From the NCBI RefSeq assembly GCF_003324525.1, contig NZ_QGDC01000002.1, positions 124,001-188,000 of the forward strand: 64,000 nucleotides of DNA, written 5' to 3'. The position numbers and the translations under genes are program-made. Below are positions 34,681 through 43,898 of this stretch, piece by piece. The stretch is from Mucilaginibacter hurinus (GTDB lineage: Bacteria > Bacteroidota > Bacteroidia > Sphingobacteriales > Sphingobacteriaceae). The number at the start of each line of letters is the position of its first letter. Position 1 is the first letter of the stretch. Below the pieces are notes generated by a model. The model was not told the origin of the DNA and searched no databases. It saw only the letters and a list, made by a program, of their open reading frames with translations.

Positions 34681-35166
34681 TCAGGCTTTTATCAGCTGCT
34701 CCGTTTCTATTTTTTTCTGAAGTTCTAAAATTGCGCCTATCAACGCTTCCGGCCTTGGCGGGCAGCCTTGCACATAAACGTCAACTGGTATAACACGGTC
34801 AACACCTTTAACTACATGATAGCCATGTCGCCAGTAGGGACCCCCGCAATTGGAGCACGAGCCCATTGAGATAACATATTTTGGCTCGGGCATTTGCTCA
34901 TAAAGGCGTTTGATGCGCTCAGCCATTTTAAAGGTAACGGTACCGGCTATAATAATAACATCAGCTTGCCGGGCAGAAGGGCGTGGAAACACACCAAACC
35001 TGTCAAGGTCATAGGTAGAAGCCATTGAGCCCATCATTTCTATAGCGCAGCAGGCGATACCAAAGCTTAACGGCCATAATGACGACATACGCGCCCAATT
35101 CATCAGGTCATTCATTTTGGTAACAACTATTCCACCGTTTTCACTGGTCAGGTCGGGCGTCATCAT
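34681..35166 (-). CDS. nuoB: NADH-quinone oxidoreductase subunit B
   Basis: NuoB carries iron-sulfur cluster N2 of respiratory complex I, the last centre before quinone. The 161-residue product has the four ligands: adjacent Cys39 and Cys40 (GIACCAIEM), Cys104 (GSCSNCGG) and Cys135 (VQGCPPRPE). Length and sequence fit a normal subunit. Its start overlaps the nuoA stop (TGATG). The nuoC, nuoD and later genes that usually follow are missing; the next gene downstream is an EEP-family protein, so the rest of complex I must be elsewhere in the genome. Confidence 0.96.
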   Translation of the reverse strand: MMTPDLTSENGGIVVTKMNDLMNWARMSSLWPLSFGIACCAIEMMGSMASTYDLDRFGVFPRPSARQADVIIIAGTVTFKMAERIKRLYEQMPEPKYVISMGSCSNCGGPYWRHGYHVVKGVDRVIPVDVYVQGCPPRPEALIGAILELQKKIETEQLIKA

Positions 35167-35768
35167 CAGGATTTTTTAAACGTTGGTTTAAACATAGGCT
35201 TTTTTATAACTCGCGAATCGCCGGACGAGATCTCGGGAACAACTTCGGCAACTTTTTCCACCTGGTCGGTAACAAAAGCCCTTGTTTTATAAGCGTTCTG
35301 CTGCACATTCACGTTATCATATGCATGTTGCGGGATATGTACACCAGTTGTAGGTATAACCTGTTTTGGTTTTATCCAGTCGAGATCGCCTTTACGCCAA
35401 ACATATGCCAGGCCTAATATCAGTATTCCTAAAAAAATAAACATCTCGGCAAATGAAAACCATCCCCAGCGAGCGTCTGCGGCAATGATTTCATGATTAC
35501 CGAAAACAGTAGCCCACGGAAAGATAAACACCATCTCGACATCAAAGAGCAGGAAAACAAGTGCAATTACATAAAAACGCGGGTTAAATGGCAGCCAGGC
35601 GTTTCCTGTAGGTTCCTCACCGCATTCGTACGAGGTTAATTTTTCGGCAGTAGGATTATTAGGCGCTAACAGGCGGTTTATAAAAAAGGTAAAGCCTACC
35701 GCTAAAACGCCTGTAATTAAAAATATAAGTATCTTTCCAAATTCTGATATTTGCGAAACCTCGTGCAT
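35166..35768 (-). CDS. nuoA: NADH-quinone oxidoreductase subunit A with long C-terminal tail
   Basis: NuoA is a three-helix membrane subunit of complex I near the quinone site. Helices are about residues 10-30, 62-82 and 95-118, and the family block [20 protein letters not shown] lies between the first two. The protein is 200 residues; usual NuoA is about 115-145. The extra 75 residues after KGDLDW are soluble and end in a lysine-rich segment. The start codon shares bases with that of the divergent flavoprotein gene, and a perfect -7 box ends five bases before the ATG. It is cotranscribed with nuoB. Confidence 0.94.
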   Translation of the reverse strand: MHEVSQISEFGKILIFLITGVLAVGFTFFINRLLAPNNPTAEKLTSYECGEEPTGNAWLPFNPRFYVIALVFLLFDVEMVFIFPWATVFGNHEIIAADARWGWFSFAEMFIFLGILILGLAYVWRKGDLDWIKPKQVIPTTGVHIPQHAYDNVNVQQNAYKTRAFVTDQVEKVAEVVPEISSGDSRVIKKPMFKPTFKKS

Positions 35769-36981
35769 GACAGCAAATTTAATAAAACAAACAGATTTTG
35801 ACGCTATAATAATTGGCGGCGGCGCTTGCGGACTGATGTGTGCCGCTCAGGCGGGCTTTTTAGGAAAACGTACCCTAATACTCGAAAAAAATGATCGCGT
35901 GGGGGCTAAAGTACTTATCAGCGGGGGCGGCCGCTGTAATTATACCAATCTATATGCGTCGGCACAGCAATTTATATCACAAAATGAGCACTTCTGTAAG
36001 TCTGCTTTTGCACAATGGACGGTAGATGATACGATCAGTTTTTTTAACACCTATGGTATCTACGGCAAAGAGAAAACCTTGGGCCAGCTTTTTCCGGTGA
36101 CCGACAAGGCAAAGGATATCGTTAATGTATTTACGAATTTGTGTAATGATCTGGATCAGGAAATATGGTGTGACGCATCGGTAACAGATATAGAATATGC
36201 GCATGGTAATTTTATAATTACTTACCAGCGCTATGGTGAAGAGAAGAAAATATCCGTACCAAAAGTTGTTGTCGCTTCGGGCGGTTTGCCGGTACAGAAG
36301 CTTGGAGCTACAGATTTAGGATTGCGTATAGCGCGAAAATTTGGTTTATCTGTTGTTGATACCGCACCTGCGCTGGTGCCGCTCACTATTACCGGTAAAG
36401 ATCAACCCTGGTATGAACAGCTGTCTGGTAATAGTATTTTTTGCAGAGTGTGGAACAGCCGGATAAGTTTTGAAGAAAATATTCTTTTTACCCATTGGGG
36501 CCTAAGCGGCCCGGCAATATTGCAAATATCGTCTTACTGGAAACCTGGTGAGGATATTTATATAGACCTGTTGCCAAACCAAAACATCACCACTTTAATA
36601 TTACGTGAACGGGAACTGAACGGAAAAAAAATGCTGTTGAATTTATTAGCCAGCCTGTATACACGTAAGTTTGCCGACGCATTGAGCAATAGGCTGCCGA
36701 TGGAAAAAAACCTCGCATCTCTATCAAAAGTCGACTTGGATGCTATTAATAAGCTGATACACAACTTCCGGGTAAAGCCGGCTGGAGACAAGGGCTACGA
36801 TAAAGCAGAGGTAATGCGGGGCGGCGTATCAACCGGTGAGCTTTCATCACGAACTCTTGAAGCGAAGAGCATACCCGGGCTCTATTTCGGGGGTGAATGC
36901 GTAGATGTTACCGGCTGGCTTGGCGGATACAATTTTCAATGGGCCTGGGCAAGCGGTTTTGTAATAGCGCAGGGCATATAA
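35767..36981 (+). CDS. BaiN/RdsA-type NAD(P)/FAD-dependent oxidoreductase (HI0933 family)
   Basis: The 404-residue flavoprotein has the N-terminal FAD-binding Rossmann motif IIIGGGACGLMCAAQAG near residue 14 and GAKVLISGGGRCNYTN near 47, the hallmark of the HI0933 group. Other blocks are VVASGGLPVQKLGATDLG near 168, LFTHWGLSGPAIL near 240, GGVSTGELSSRTLEAK near 350 and ECVDVTGWLGGYNFQWAWAS near the end. Members reduce conjugated dienes in bile acids or act on unknown substrates; a substrate cannot be predicted here. The ATG at 35767 overlaps the nuoA ATG; no later start would keep the FAD motif. Confidence 0.9.
   Translation: MTANLIKQTDFDAIIIGGGACGLMCAAQAGFLGKRTLILEKNDRVGAKVLISGGGRCNYTNLYASAQQFISQNEHFCKSAFAQWTVDDTISFFNTYGIYGKEKTLGQLFPVTDKAKDIVNVFTNLCNDLDQEIWCDASVTDIEYAHGNFIITYQRYGEEKKISVPKVVVASGGLPVQKLGATDLGLRIARKFGLSVVDTAPALVPLTITGKDQPWYEQLSGNSIFCRVWNSRISFEENILFTHWGLSGPAILQISSYWKPGEDIYIDLLPNQNITTLILRERELNGKKMLLNLLASLYTRKFADALSNRLPMEKNLASLSKVDLDAINKLIHNFRVKPAGDKGYDKAEVMRGGVSTGELSSRTLEAKSIPGLYFGGECVDVTGWLGGYNFQWAWASGFVIAQGI
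35774..35781 (-). promoter_or_regulatory. -7 box of nuoA inside the flavoprotein gene
   Basis: TAAATTTG on the minus strand (35781 to 35774) is an exact -7 consensus, five bases before the nuoA ATG. It lies in codons 3-5 of the divergent gene. A one-mismatch box GATATTTG (35746-35753) points the other way from inside nuoA. Confidence 0.4.
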
Positions 36982-37074
36982 TTGGTACGTGGCCTTTTAG
37001 CCAGCCGTGATACAAGAGCAACAAATATTGACAAATTAACATATTCAACCCTTTTTAGCATATTTGCTTAAATT

Positions 37075-37854
37075 ATGAGTACACTTTACGAGCAGATGCG
37101 GCAGAAGCCGTTTTTTATATTGGGTCCATGTGTAATGGAGAGCCAGGAACTTTTATACCAGGTAGCTGAGAAAGTTGCCGGGGCCGGTGCAAAATTTAAC
37201 GTGCCGGTGATATTCAAAGCGTCATTTGATAAAGCAAACCGCACCTCTATAAACGCAAAACGCGGACCGGGCCTTGACAAAGGCCTTGAAATGATGCAAA
37301 ATGTAAAAGACCGTTTTGGTTTACCGCTTACTACAGACATTCATGAAAGCTACCAGGCTGCAAAGGCCGCGGAGGTTTTTGATATTTTGCAAATACCCGC
37401 TTTTTTATGCCGGCAAACTGACCTGCTTATTGCGGCCGCAAATACCGGTAAAATAGTTAACGTTAAAAAAGCCCAGTTCCTGTCAGGTGCTGATATGTTT
37501 TACCCTGCACAAAAAGTAGTTGACTCTGGTAATACGCAAGTAATACTTACCGAACGCGGTAACATGTACGGGTATAATAACCTCGCTGTTGACTTTAGAA
37601 ACATATATGACATGAAGGCATTTGGTTACCCGGTATGTATGGATTGCACTCACTCGGTACAACGCCCGGGCGGGGCAGGGGGTAAAACCGGCGGCGACCG
37701 TACATTTGTACCGATGATGGCCGTTGCAGCTAAAGCTTTTGGGGCCGATGGCTATTTTATGGAAATACACCCTGACCCGGATAACGCATGGAGCGACGGA
37801 CCTAATATGGTGAAATTACATGATCTTGAAAAAGTAATGGCGCCGCTGGTATAA
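37075..37854 (+). CDS. kdsA: 3-deoxy-8-phosphooctulonate synthase
   Basis: KdsA condenses arabinose 5-phosphate with phosphoenolpyruvate to give Kdo 8-phosphate, the first committed step to Kdo. The 259-residue TIM-barrel protein is of usual length (about 260-284). Signatures are FFILGPCVMESQELL near residue 12, FKASFDKANRTS near 46, LTTDIHESYQ near 82, and DCTHSVQRPGGAGGKTGGDR near 190. The gap of 92 bp before it has no gene. It begins a + strand series with kdsD ten bases downstream, giving adjacent enzymes of one pathway. Kdo may serve lipid A core or the nearby surface glycan. Confidence 0.96.
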   Translation: MSTLYEQMRQKPFFILGPCVMESQELLYQVAEKVAGAGAKFNVPVIFKASFDKANRTSINAKRGPGLDKGLEMMQNVKDRFGLPLTTDIHESYQAAKAAEVFDILQIPAFLCRQTDLLIAAANTGKIVNVKKAQFLSGADMFYPAQKVVDSGNTQVILTERGNMYGYNNLAVDFRNIYDMKAFGYPVCMDCTHSVQRPGGAGGKTGGDRTFVPMMAVAAKAFGADGYFMEIHPDPDNAWSDGPNMVKLHDLEKVMAPLV

Positions 37855-37864
37855 GTGAAAACAA

Positions 37865-38800
37865 ATGATAGAGAAAGCTAAGCAGGTTTTTGAAATAGAA
37901 ATTGAGTCATTACGGCATGTGGCTGCGCTGTTGGACGATGCGTTTAATGCTGCTGCTAAAGCGATAATAAGCAGCACTGGAAAAACAATAATTACGGGCG
38001 TGGGTAAATCGGGATTGATCGGCAAAAAAATAGCCGCTACCCTTGCCAGTACAGGTACACCCAGTTTTTTCCTGCATCCGGCCGAAGCTTTCCATGGCGA
38101 CCTGGGCATGGTTGGCTCAAATGATATTATCATACTGATATCCTATTCCGGAGAAACCGACGAGGTGCTCAAATTGATTCCTTTTCTTAAATGGAATAAC
38201 AACAAAGTGATCGGCATAACCGGAAATCCCGAATCAACGATAGCAAAAAACAGCCATCATCACCTTAACATACGTATTACCCGTGAGGCATGCCCGCTGG
38301 AGCTTGCACCTACATCGTCAACTACGGCCACACTTGTTATGGGTGATGCGCTTGCTGTAGCATTAATGGAGGCGCGAAACTTTAAACAGGAAGATTTTGC
38401 GAGATTTCATCCGGGGGGGAGCCTCGGCCGAAAATTACTTGTTAAGGTAAAGGATCGGATGCGTACAGACAATCTGCCGTACATAAATAAGGACGCTGGT
38501 TTTACTGATTTGCTTTTGCGTATGTCTGAGGGCCGGCTGGGTATGGTAATAGTTGGTAGCCAAAATTACGCTGAAGGTATTATAACGGATGGAGACCTGC
38601 GGCGTGCCCTTTTGCGTAATGCCGACACAACGCAGTTAACCATTGAAAGTATGATGACATCTTCGCCGATTATCATTAACGGAGATGAACTGATAAGTCA
38701 GGCTGAACATTTGATGATCGAAAGAAAAATTGCTTCTGTATTGGTTGGTGACGCTGCTGAACGAAGGATAGAAGGTATATATCAAATTTACAACCAATAA
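37865..38800 (+). CDS. kdsD: Arabinose 5-phosphate isomerase (KpsF/GutQ family)
   Basis: The enzyme makes arabinose 5-phosphate from ribulose 5-phosphate, the substrate of KdsA. The 311-residue protein has an N-terminal SIS domain (TGVGKSGLIGKKIAATLAST near residue 42, ISYSGETDEVLKL near 95, LAPTSSTTATLVMGDALAVA near 145) and a CBS pair from about 200 on. FHPGGSLGRKLLVKVKDRM joins the two, as in KdsD. It follows kdsA by 10 bp. It could equally be named KpsF because a capsule-type locus follows, and the two names describe the same activity. Confidence 0.95.
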   Translation: MIEKAKQVFEIEIESLRHVAALLDDAFNAAAKAIISSTGKTIITGVGKSGLIGKKIAATLASTGTPSFFLHPAEAFHGDLGMVGSNDIIILISYSGETDEVLKLIPFLKWNNNKVIGITGNPESTIAKNSHHHLNIRITREACPLELAPTSSTTATLVMGDALAVALMEARNFKQEDFARFHPGGSLGRKLLVKVKDRMRTDNLPYINKDAGFTDLLLRMSEGRLGMVIVGSQNYAEGIITDGDLRRALLRNADTTQLTIESMMTSSPIIINGDELISQAEHLMIERKIASVLVGDAAERRIEGIYQIYNQ

Positions 38801-38844
38801 ACGATTATTTAACTATATTAGGCGCCTGAAAAGTGCACGTGATA

Positions 38845-40164
38845 ATGCCGGATAACCAAAACCAGATTACACCCTCTCAAAATATCAGTATCGCTATTAT
38901 TGGCCTTGGCTACGTTGGGTTGCCACTTGCGGTTGAATTTGCCCGTAAGTATCCGGTTACCGGCTATGATGTAAATCAATGGCGTATAAACGAATTAAGT
39001 AAAGGCCATGACCGAACACTGGAGATAGATAGTGCCGACCTGCTTTCGGTACTAACAAATGGCCAAGATAATGTCGGGCTAAGCTTTACAAGCAACTCAG
39101 GGGATTTAAAGGAGTGTACCGTTTACATAGTAGCGGTGCCAACACCAACAGATAATCATAACCGCCCTGATCTTAGCCTGCTGAGAAGCGCCAGTGAAAC
39201 CATAGCCAAAGTTTTGGCAAAAGGCGATGTTGTAATTTATGAATCGACTGTTTATCCGGGTGTTACCGAGGAAATTTGCGTGCCGATTTTGGAGAGTAAT
39301 TCGGGCTTAAGGTATAACAGTGATTTTTTTGCAGGATATTCGCCTGAACGGATCAATCCGGGTGATAAGGAGCATACGCTAACTAATATTTTAAAAGTTA
39401 CATCCGGTTCTAGCCCTGCCACAGCAGACTTTGTTGACAGTTTATATCGCAGCATAATAACTGCCGGCACACACAAGGCGCCAAGTATTAAAGTAGCAGA
39501 AGCCTGTAAGGTAATTGAAAATGCGCAGCGCGATATAAATATCGCTTTTGTAAATGAGCTTGCTAAAATCTTCAATCTTTTGGATATCGATACCCATGAT
39601 GTGTTGGCGGCTGCAGGGACAAAATGGAATTTTTTAAAGTTCAGGCCCGGTCTGGTAGGCGGGCACTGTACCGGTGTTGACCCATATTATTTAGCTCAAA
39701 AAGCACAGGAAGTTGGCTATCATCCCGAAATAATACTTGCCGGTCGCAGGCTCAATGATGGTATGGGTACTTACGTAGCGCTCGAAGTAATAAAGTTGAT
39801 GGTAAAGGCCGGTATCATGGTGAAAAATGCTAATGTCCTGGTACTGGGTTTCACGTTTAAAGAAAATTGTCCTGATGTACGCAATACAAGGGTGATAGAT
39901 ATCGTTAAGGTTCTTGATGAGTTTGAAACCAATTATGAAGTATATGATCCATGGGCCGATCCAGCTGAAGTTAGTAGAGAATATAACATAAATACAAGCA
40001 GTTGTATTGACAAGTTAACCGGAAGTTATGATGCAATTATAATAGCCGTATCACACCGGGAATTTCTTGATTTAGATTATAAAATACTTAAAAAAACGCC
40101 CAATTCAGTGCTTTACGATATAAAAGGAATGCTAGATCAAAGCCTTATAAACGGCCGTTTGTGA
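38845..40164 (+). CDS. UDP-sugar 6-dehydrogenase (WbpA/TviB/WecC type)
   Basis: This NAD-dependent dehydrogenase oxidises C6 of a UDP-N-acetylhexosamine to the uronic acid for surface glycan synthesis. It has the Rossmann motif [16 protein letters not shown] near residue 18, a central dimerisation domain with [18 protein letters not shown], the catalytic Cys at about residue 275 in [14 protein letters not shown], and the C-terminal domain [15 protein letters not shown]. The blocks are nearest to UDP-GlcNAc or UDP-GalNAc dehydrogenases rather than UDP-glucose dehydrogenase. I chose the ATG at 38845; GTG at 38833 would add four residues. Confidence 0.9.
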   Translation: MPDNQNQITPSQNISIAIIGLGYVGLPLAVEFARKYPVTGYDVNQWRINELSKGHDRTLEIDSADLLSVLTNGQDNVGLSFTSNSGDLKECTVYIVAVPTPTDNHNRPDLSLLRSASETIAKVLAKGDVVIYESTVYPGVTEEICVPILESNSGLRYNSDFFAGYSPERINPGDKEHTLTNILKVTSGSSPATADFVDSLYRSIITAGTHKAPSIKVAEACKVIENAQRDINIAFVNELAKIFNLLDIDTHDVLAAAGTKWNFLKFRPGLVGGHCTGVDPYYLAQKAQEVGYHPEIILAGRRLNDGMGTYVALEVIKLMVKAGIMVKNANVLVLGFTFKENCPDVRNTRVIDIVKVLDEFETNYEVYDPWADPAEVSREYNINTSSCIDKLTGSYDAIIIAVSHREFLDLDYKILKKTPNSVLYDIKGMLDQSLINGRL

Positions 40165-40178
40165 TTTTATTTTAAATG

Positions 40179-40208
40179 TTGCTTATACATAGAAATTAGT
40201 TATAATTG
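40179..40208 (+). promoter_or_regulatory. Promoter of the polysaccharide export operon
   Basis: TTG (40179-40181) is followed after 19 bp by TATAATTG (40201-40208), one mismatch from TAnnTTTG. This leaves a leader of about 60 bases before the SLBB exporter ATG at 40276. Both elements and the spacing fit the Bacteroidota vegetative promoter. Confidence 0.5.
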
Positions 40209-40275
40209 CACTTAGCAAAATTTTAAACCACTATAAATTATACACCTATAGATTACTATTATTACCCAATTTTTT

Positions 40276-42720
40276 ATGGCTTATTTGAAAAAAGGATTTA
40301 CTGTTCTTGTCCTCTTGTTTTGTTTTTTGGCCAGCCGGCCGGCGTTAGCACAAAGTTTATCAGATTTATCAGGTGTCGATGCAAGTGAACTCTCTGATGC
40401 GCAAATAAAATCAATGATAGAACAGCAGGAGGCCAACGGTATTTCTGATCAGGAACTGTTGGAAGGGTTGAAGTCGAGGGGGCTATCGTCTGATCAGGCT
40501 CGCAGTTTGCAATTGCGCATGAGCAGCATGCGTGAGAGTAATACCGTTAATGACACATCTACAAAAGGCACGCAGCGCCGCTTAAACTATAAACCAGATA
40601 CAGCAAGCAATCCTAAAGCAGTTGATATTGCTATGGGACCTAAAATTTTTGGTGCAGATCTTTTTAGAAGTAACAATAACTCATTTGAACCTAATTTAAA
40701 GTTAGCTACACCGCAAAATTATGTGCTAGGGCCTGATGACCAGGTGAGCATCCAGGTTTATGGTGCGTCTACCGTTAGCTGGAATCTTAACGTGTCGCCC
40801 GAAGGTAATATCAGTATCCCGGGGGCGGGACTTTTAAGTGTGTCAGGTAAAACTATTGAACAAGCTACAGCGGCTATAAAATCAAAACTGATAGCTAATA
40901 ATTATGCAATTGGGCGTGGTACTAACGTGTCAGTAACGCTGGGCAATATCCGTAGCATAAAAGTTATTTTGGTTGGCGAGGTAATGAGACCGGGCACTTA
41001 CACTTTGCCATCACTGGCTACAGTATTTAATGCCTTATATGTTGCCGGTGGTCCTAATGATAACGGTACGTTCAGGCAAATCGAAGTTATCAGGAATAAC
41101 AGGATTATAAGAAAGCTGGATGTTTACGATTTTCTTTTAAAAGGTCAGCAAAGCAACAACATAGTTTTGCAGGATCAGGACATAATTAGGGTAGCAACTT
41201 ACCGCACCAGAGTTGAAGTTGCAGGGGAAGTTAAAAGGCCTGCATTATTTGAGGTACTGCCGGGCGAATCATTACAAGATGTTATTACGTTTGCCGGCGG
41301 TTTCAGCGACAGGGCGTATACAGCACGGGTAAAAGTTTTACAGGTTAGCGATCAGCAGCGCCGTTTAACCGATGTTTTTGAAAGTGACTTTGCAAACTAT
41401 ATCCCATTACGGGGCGATAAATATGTTGTGCAGCGCATATTAGAACGTTTTGAAAACAGGGTAACAATTAGTGGGGCAGTTTTCAGACCCGGCGAGTATG
41501 AGCTTGAAAAAGGGTTAACTTTACAACGATTAATTGAAAAAGCATCTGGATTAAAAGAAGATGCCTTTACCGGCCGCGGTAGCATCACGAGGCTTAAGGC
41601 TGACAACACCCCTGAGTACATATCCTTTAGTGTACAGGATATTATCAATAAAACTGCGCCTGAGATATTGTTACAACGCGAAGACAAGGTGGTGATTACA
41701 TCAATATTTGACTTGCGTAACAAATACTTTGTTACTATTAAAGGGCAAGTTAGAAAGCCAGGCGATTTTGATTACGCTGACAGCATAAGTGTTGAGGATC
41801 TTGTTATAAAAGCAGGCGGCTTTACAGAAGGGGCCAGCGCAAAACGTGTTGAAATAGCTCGGCGCATTCAAAACAGTAACCCTAACTCAAAAAATAGCAT
41901 GATATCACAGGTTTTTACTGTAAACCTTGATCCGCAGCTGAAGGCCGACGTAAACTTCAAACTCAGACCTTACGACATCGTATCGGTTTACAGTTTACCA
42001 GGATATGAAACTCAACGCACTGTTAAAGTAGAAGGGGAGGTACTTTACCCTGGTTATTATACCATACAGCGCAAAAACGAAAAGATATCTGATGTGCTGG
42101 CGCGCGCAGGTGGTCTTACCGCATCTGCTGACCCTGATGGAGGCTCGTTAAAACGTACTAATTTGTTTGGAGCAGATAAAGAAAGTATTATTGACACCGT
42201 GGAGTTGCAGAAGGAGAGATTAGAGAGGCTTACCCGGTTGAGTGGCACGTATAAAGACACAACCAGTGCGAAAGACTTAAGAATTAAAAATGAATATGTG
42301 GGTATAGATCTGAGAGGTATATTAGAGAACCCAGGAAAAGATACCGATTTATTGATGGAAGATGGTGACATATTAAGAATACCAAAACAGCAGCAGGTAG
42401 TGCGCGTAAATGGCGAAGTACTGTATCCAAGCGCGGTGGTATACGATAAAAGTGAAAGCATGCGAGGATATGTACTCAGTGCAGGTGGATATTCACCAGA
42501 CGCAGACAAGAGACATGCCTATGTAGTCTATCCGAATGGTACGGTTAAAGGCACAAAAAAATTCTTGTTTTTCAATGTTAATCCTAAAGTTAAACCCGGC
42601 AGTGAGGTAAACGTTCCTAAGAAGCCGTTGACCAAAAAAGTGACCATACAAGAGGTGTTGGGCATCGGTTCATCAATCGCGTCTCTAGCGCTACTTGTGC
42701 TTGTTTACACCAGGCGTTAA
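40276..42720 (+). CDS. Wza-like polysaccharide export protein with six SLBB domains
   Basis: This 814-residue outer-membrane exporter starts with a signal peptide (about residues 1-25, PALAQ). A Poly_export domain lies near 145-230 (YVLGPDDQVSIQVYGAS). It is followed by six SLBB repeats beginning near residues 230, 312, 396, 485, 583 and 708, each of the form G-E/A/Q-V-x-R/Y-P-G. The C-terminus has one hydrophobic helix (GSSIASLALLVLVYT) that may span the outer membrane, as the helix of Wza does. E. coli Wza is only about 380 residues; the extra SLBB repeats are typical of Bacteroidota. It pairs with the Wzz protein that follows. Confidence 0.92.
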   Translation: MAYLKKGFTVLVLLFCFLASRPALAQSLSDLSGVDASELSDAQIKSMIEQQEANGISDQELLEGLKSRGLSSDQARSLQLRMSSMRESNTVNDTSTKGTQRRLNYKPDTASNPKAVDIAMGPKIFGADLFRSNNNSFEPNLKLATPQNYVLGPDDQVSIQVYGASTVSWNLNVSPEGNISIPGAGLLSVSGKTIEQATAAIKSKLIANNYAIGRGTNVSVTLGNIRSIKVILVGEVMRPGTYTLPSLATVFNALYVAGGPNDNGTFRQIEVIRNNRIIRKLDVYDFLLKGQQSNNIVLQDQDIIRVATYRTRVEVAGEVKRPALFEVLPGESLQDVITFAGGFSDRAYTARVKVLQVSDQQRRLTDVFESDFANYIPLRGDKYVVQRILERFENRVTISGAVFRPGEYELEKGLTLQRLIEKASGLKEDAFTGRGSITRLKADNTPEYISFSVQDIINKTAPEILLQREDKVVITSIFDLRNKYFVTIKGQVRKPGDFDYADSISVEDLVIKAGGFTEGASAKRVEIARRIQNSNPNSKNSMISQVFTVNLDPQLKADVNFKLRPYDIVSVYSLPGYETQRTVKVEGEVLYPGYYTIQRKNEKISDVLARAGGLTASADPDGGSLKRTNLFGADKESIIDTVELQKERLERLTRLSGTYKDTTSAKDLRIKNEYVGIDLRGILENPGKDTDLLMEDGDILRIPKQQQVVRVNGEVLYPSAVVYDKSESMRGYVLSAGGYSPDADKRHAYVVYPNGTVKGTKKFLFFNVNPKVKPGSEVNVPKKPLTKKVTIQEVLGIGSSIASLALLVLVYTRR

Positions 42721-42782
42721 TTGGAAACTTAAAGCGAATTTAGTGCAAAACCGGCATTTTTAACTTAAGGCATTTGTTCATC

Positions 42783-43847
42783 ATGACACAAAACGAACAG
42801 GAAAAAACTACAACAAACTCAAGTGAATACACAGTAGAGGAATTACTGGAAAAAACCAAATCGTATTTAAGGTATTTAAAAAAACACCGTATTAAAACTC
42901 TTATTTATGGGTTAATATTTGGTCTGATAGGGTTGGGGCTTTCATTTAAAAAAGCTCCCAAATACACTGCTAAGATGACATTCCTCGTACACGAGGAGAC
43001 TAAGCCGGGCGGATTATCGGGATTAGCCTCTCAATTTGGTTTGGGTGGAGGTGCCGGCGGAGGCAAAGAAATTTGGTCGGGCTTTAATATGGTTCCGTTT
43101 TTAACATCACGGCTGATGGTTCAAAAAACGTTGTTTACTACAGCACAATTTAAAGATGGACCTGAATTGCTATTAAACCATTATATAAAGTTTTACGAGT
43201 ACGACAAGAAGTGGGCTAAAAGTAAAAAGCTTAAACACATTAAGTTTACAAGTGATAAAAATTTAACCAGAGCGCACGACAGTATACTTAATGTATTTTA
43301 TCATCAGATATCCGATAAAAACCTGACGCTGGACAGGTGGGATAAAAAATCCACCATTGTTTTACTATCTTTTACTGATAAGGACGAGTTATTTGCCAAG
43401 AATTTTGTTGAAGCGCTGGTAGCTAACGCAATGGAATATTATGTTACTGTTAAGACAAAAAAGGCTGCCAGTAATGTTAACAAATTATCCATGCAGGCAG
43501 ATTCCATTAAAAGAAAGTTAGATATAGCGATGTCATCCGTTGCTTACTCTGCAGATGCTACACCTAATCCAAACCCTATGCGAAAAAGTTTAAGGGTAAA
43601 TTCAGAGCGGCGTATGGTTGATGTGGAACTGTATTCAAGATCACTGGTTGAAATAAGTAAGAGTTTGGAACTAGCGAAAGTTTCATTAACCCAGGACACT
43701 CCTTTGATAGATTTTTTGGATAAACCGGTATTACCACTCGAAGTGAAAAAGCTTAGTAAACCTTTGGCGGTAATTCTTGGATTCATATTCGGGGTAGGAC
43801 TATCTATATCAATATTAACTTTCAGAAAAATAGCCGGTAAAGCATAA
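42783..43847 (+). CDS. Polysaccharide chain-length regulator (Wzz family, no kinase domain)
   Basis: From the ATG at 42783 the 354-residue protein has an N-terminal cytoplasmic segment, a first helix near residues 38-55 (TLIYGLIFGLIGLGLSF), a long periplasmic coiled region and a second helix near 328-345 (LAVILGFIFGVGLSISI) preceded by the PLEVKKLSKP proline region. This is the Wzz arrangement. No Walker motif or tyrosine-rich tail is present, so the protein lacks the BY-kinase module found in Wzc. It would set chain length together with the Wzy polymerase and contact the SLBB exporter. A TTG at 42774 would add three residues. Confidence 0.88.
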   Translation: MTQNEQEKTTTNSSEYTVEELLEKTKSYLRYLKKHRIKTLIYGLIFGLIGLGLSFKKAPKYTAKMTFLVHEETKPGGLSGLASQFGLGGGAGGGKEIWSGFNMVPFLTSRLMVQKTLFTTAQFKDGPELLLNHYIKFYEYDKKWAKSKKLKHIKFTSDKNLTRAHDSILNVFYHQISDKNLTLDRWDKKSTIVLLSFTDKDELFAKNFVEALVANAMEYYVTVKTKKAASNVNKLSMQADSIKRKLDIAMSSVAYSADATPNPNPMRKSLRVNSERRMVDVELYSRSLVEISKSLELAKVSLTQDTPLIDFLDKPVLPLEVKKLSKPLAVILGFIFGVGLSISILTFRKIAGKA

Positions 43848-43848
43848 C

Positions 43849-43878
43849 ATTAAAGATAATCTATTTATAATCTTTAAT
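43849..43878. repeat. Inverted repeat between wzz and wzx
   Basis: Arms of nine bases at 43849-43857 and 43870-43878 are exact inverted copies around a 12-base loop, in the 51-bp gap before the flippase gene. There is no U tract, so it is not a typical terminator. It may be an mRNA hairpin or a binding site. Confidence 0.5.
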
Positions 43879-43898
43879 CAGTAGCCCAGCGCCAAACG

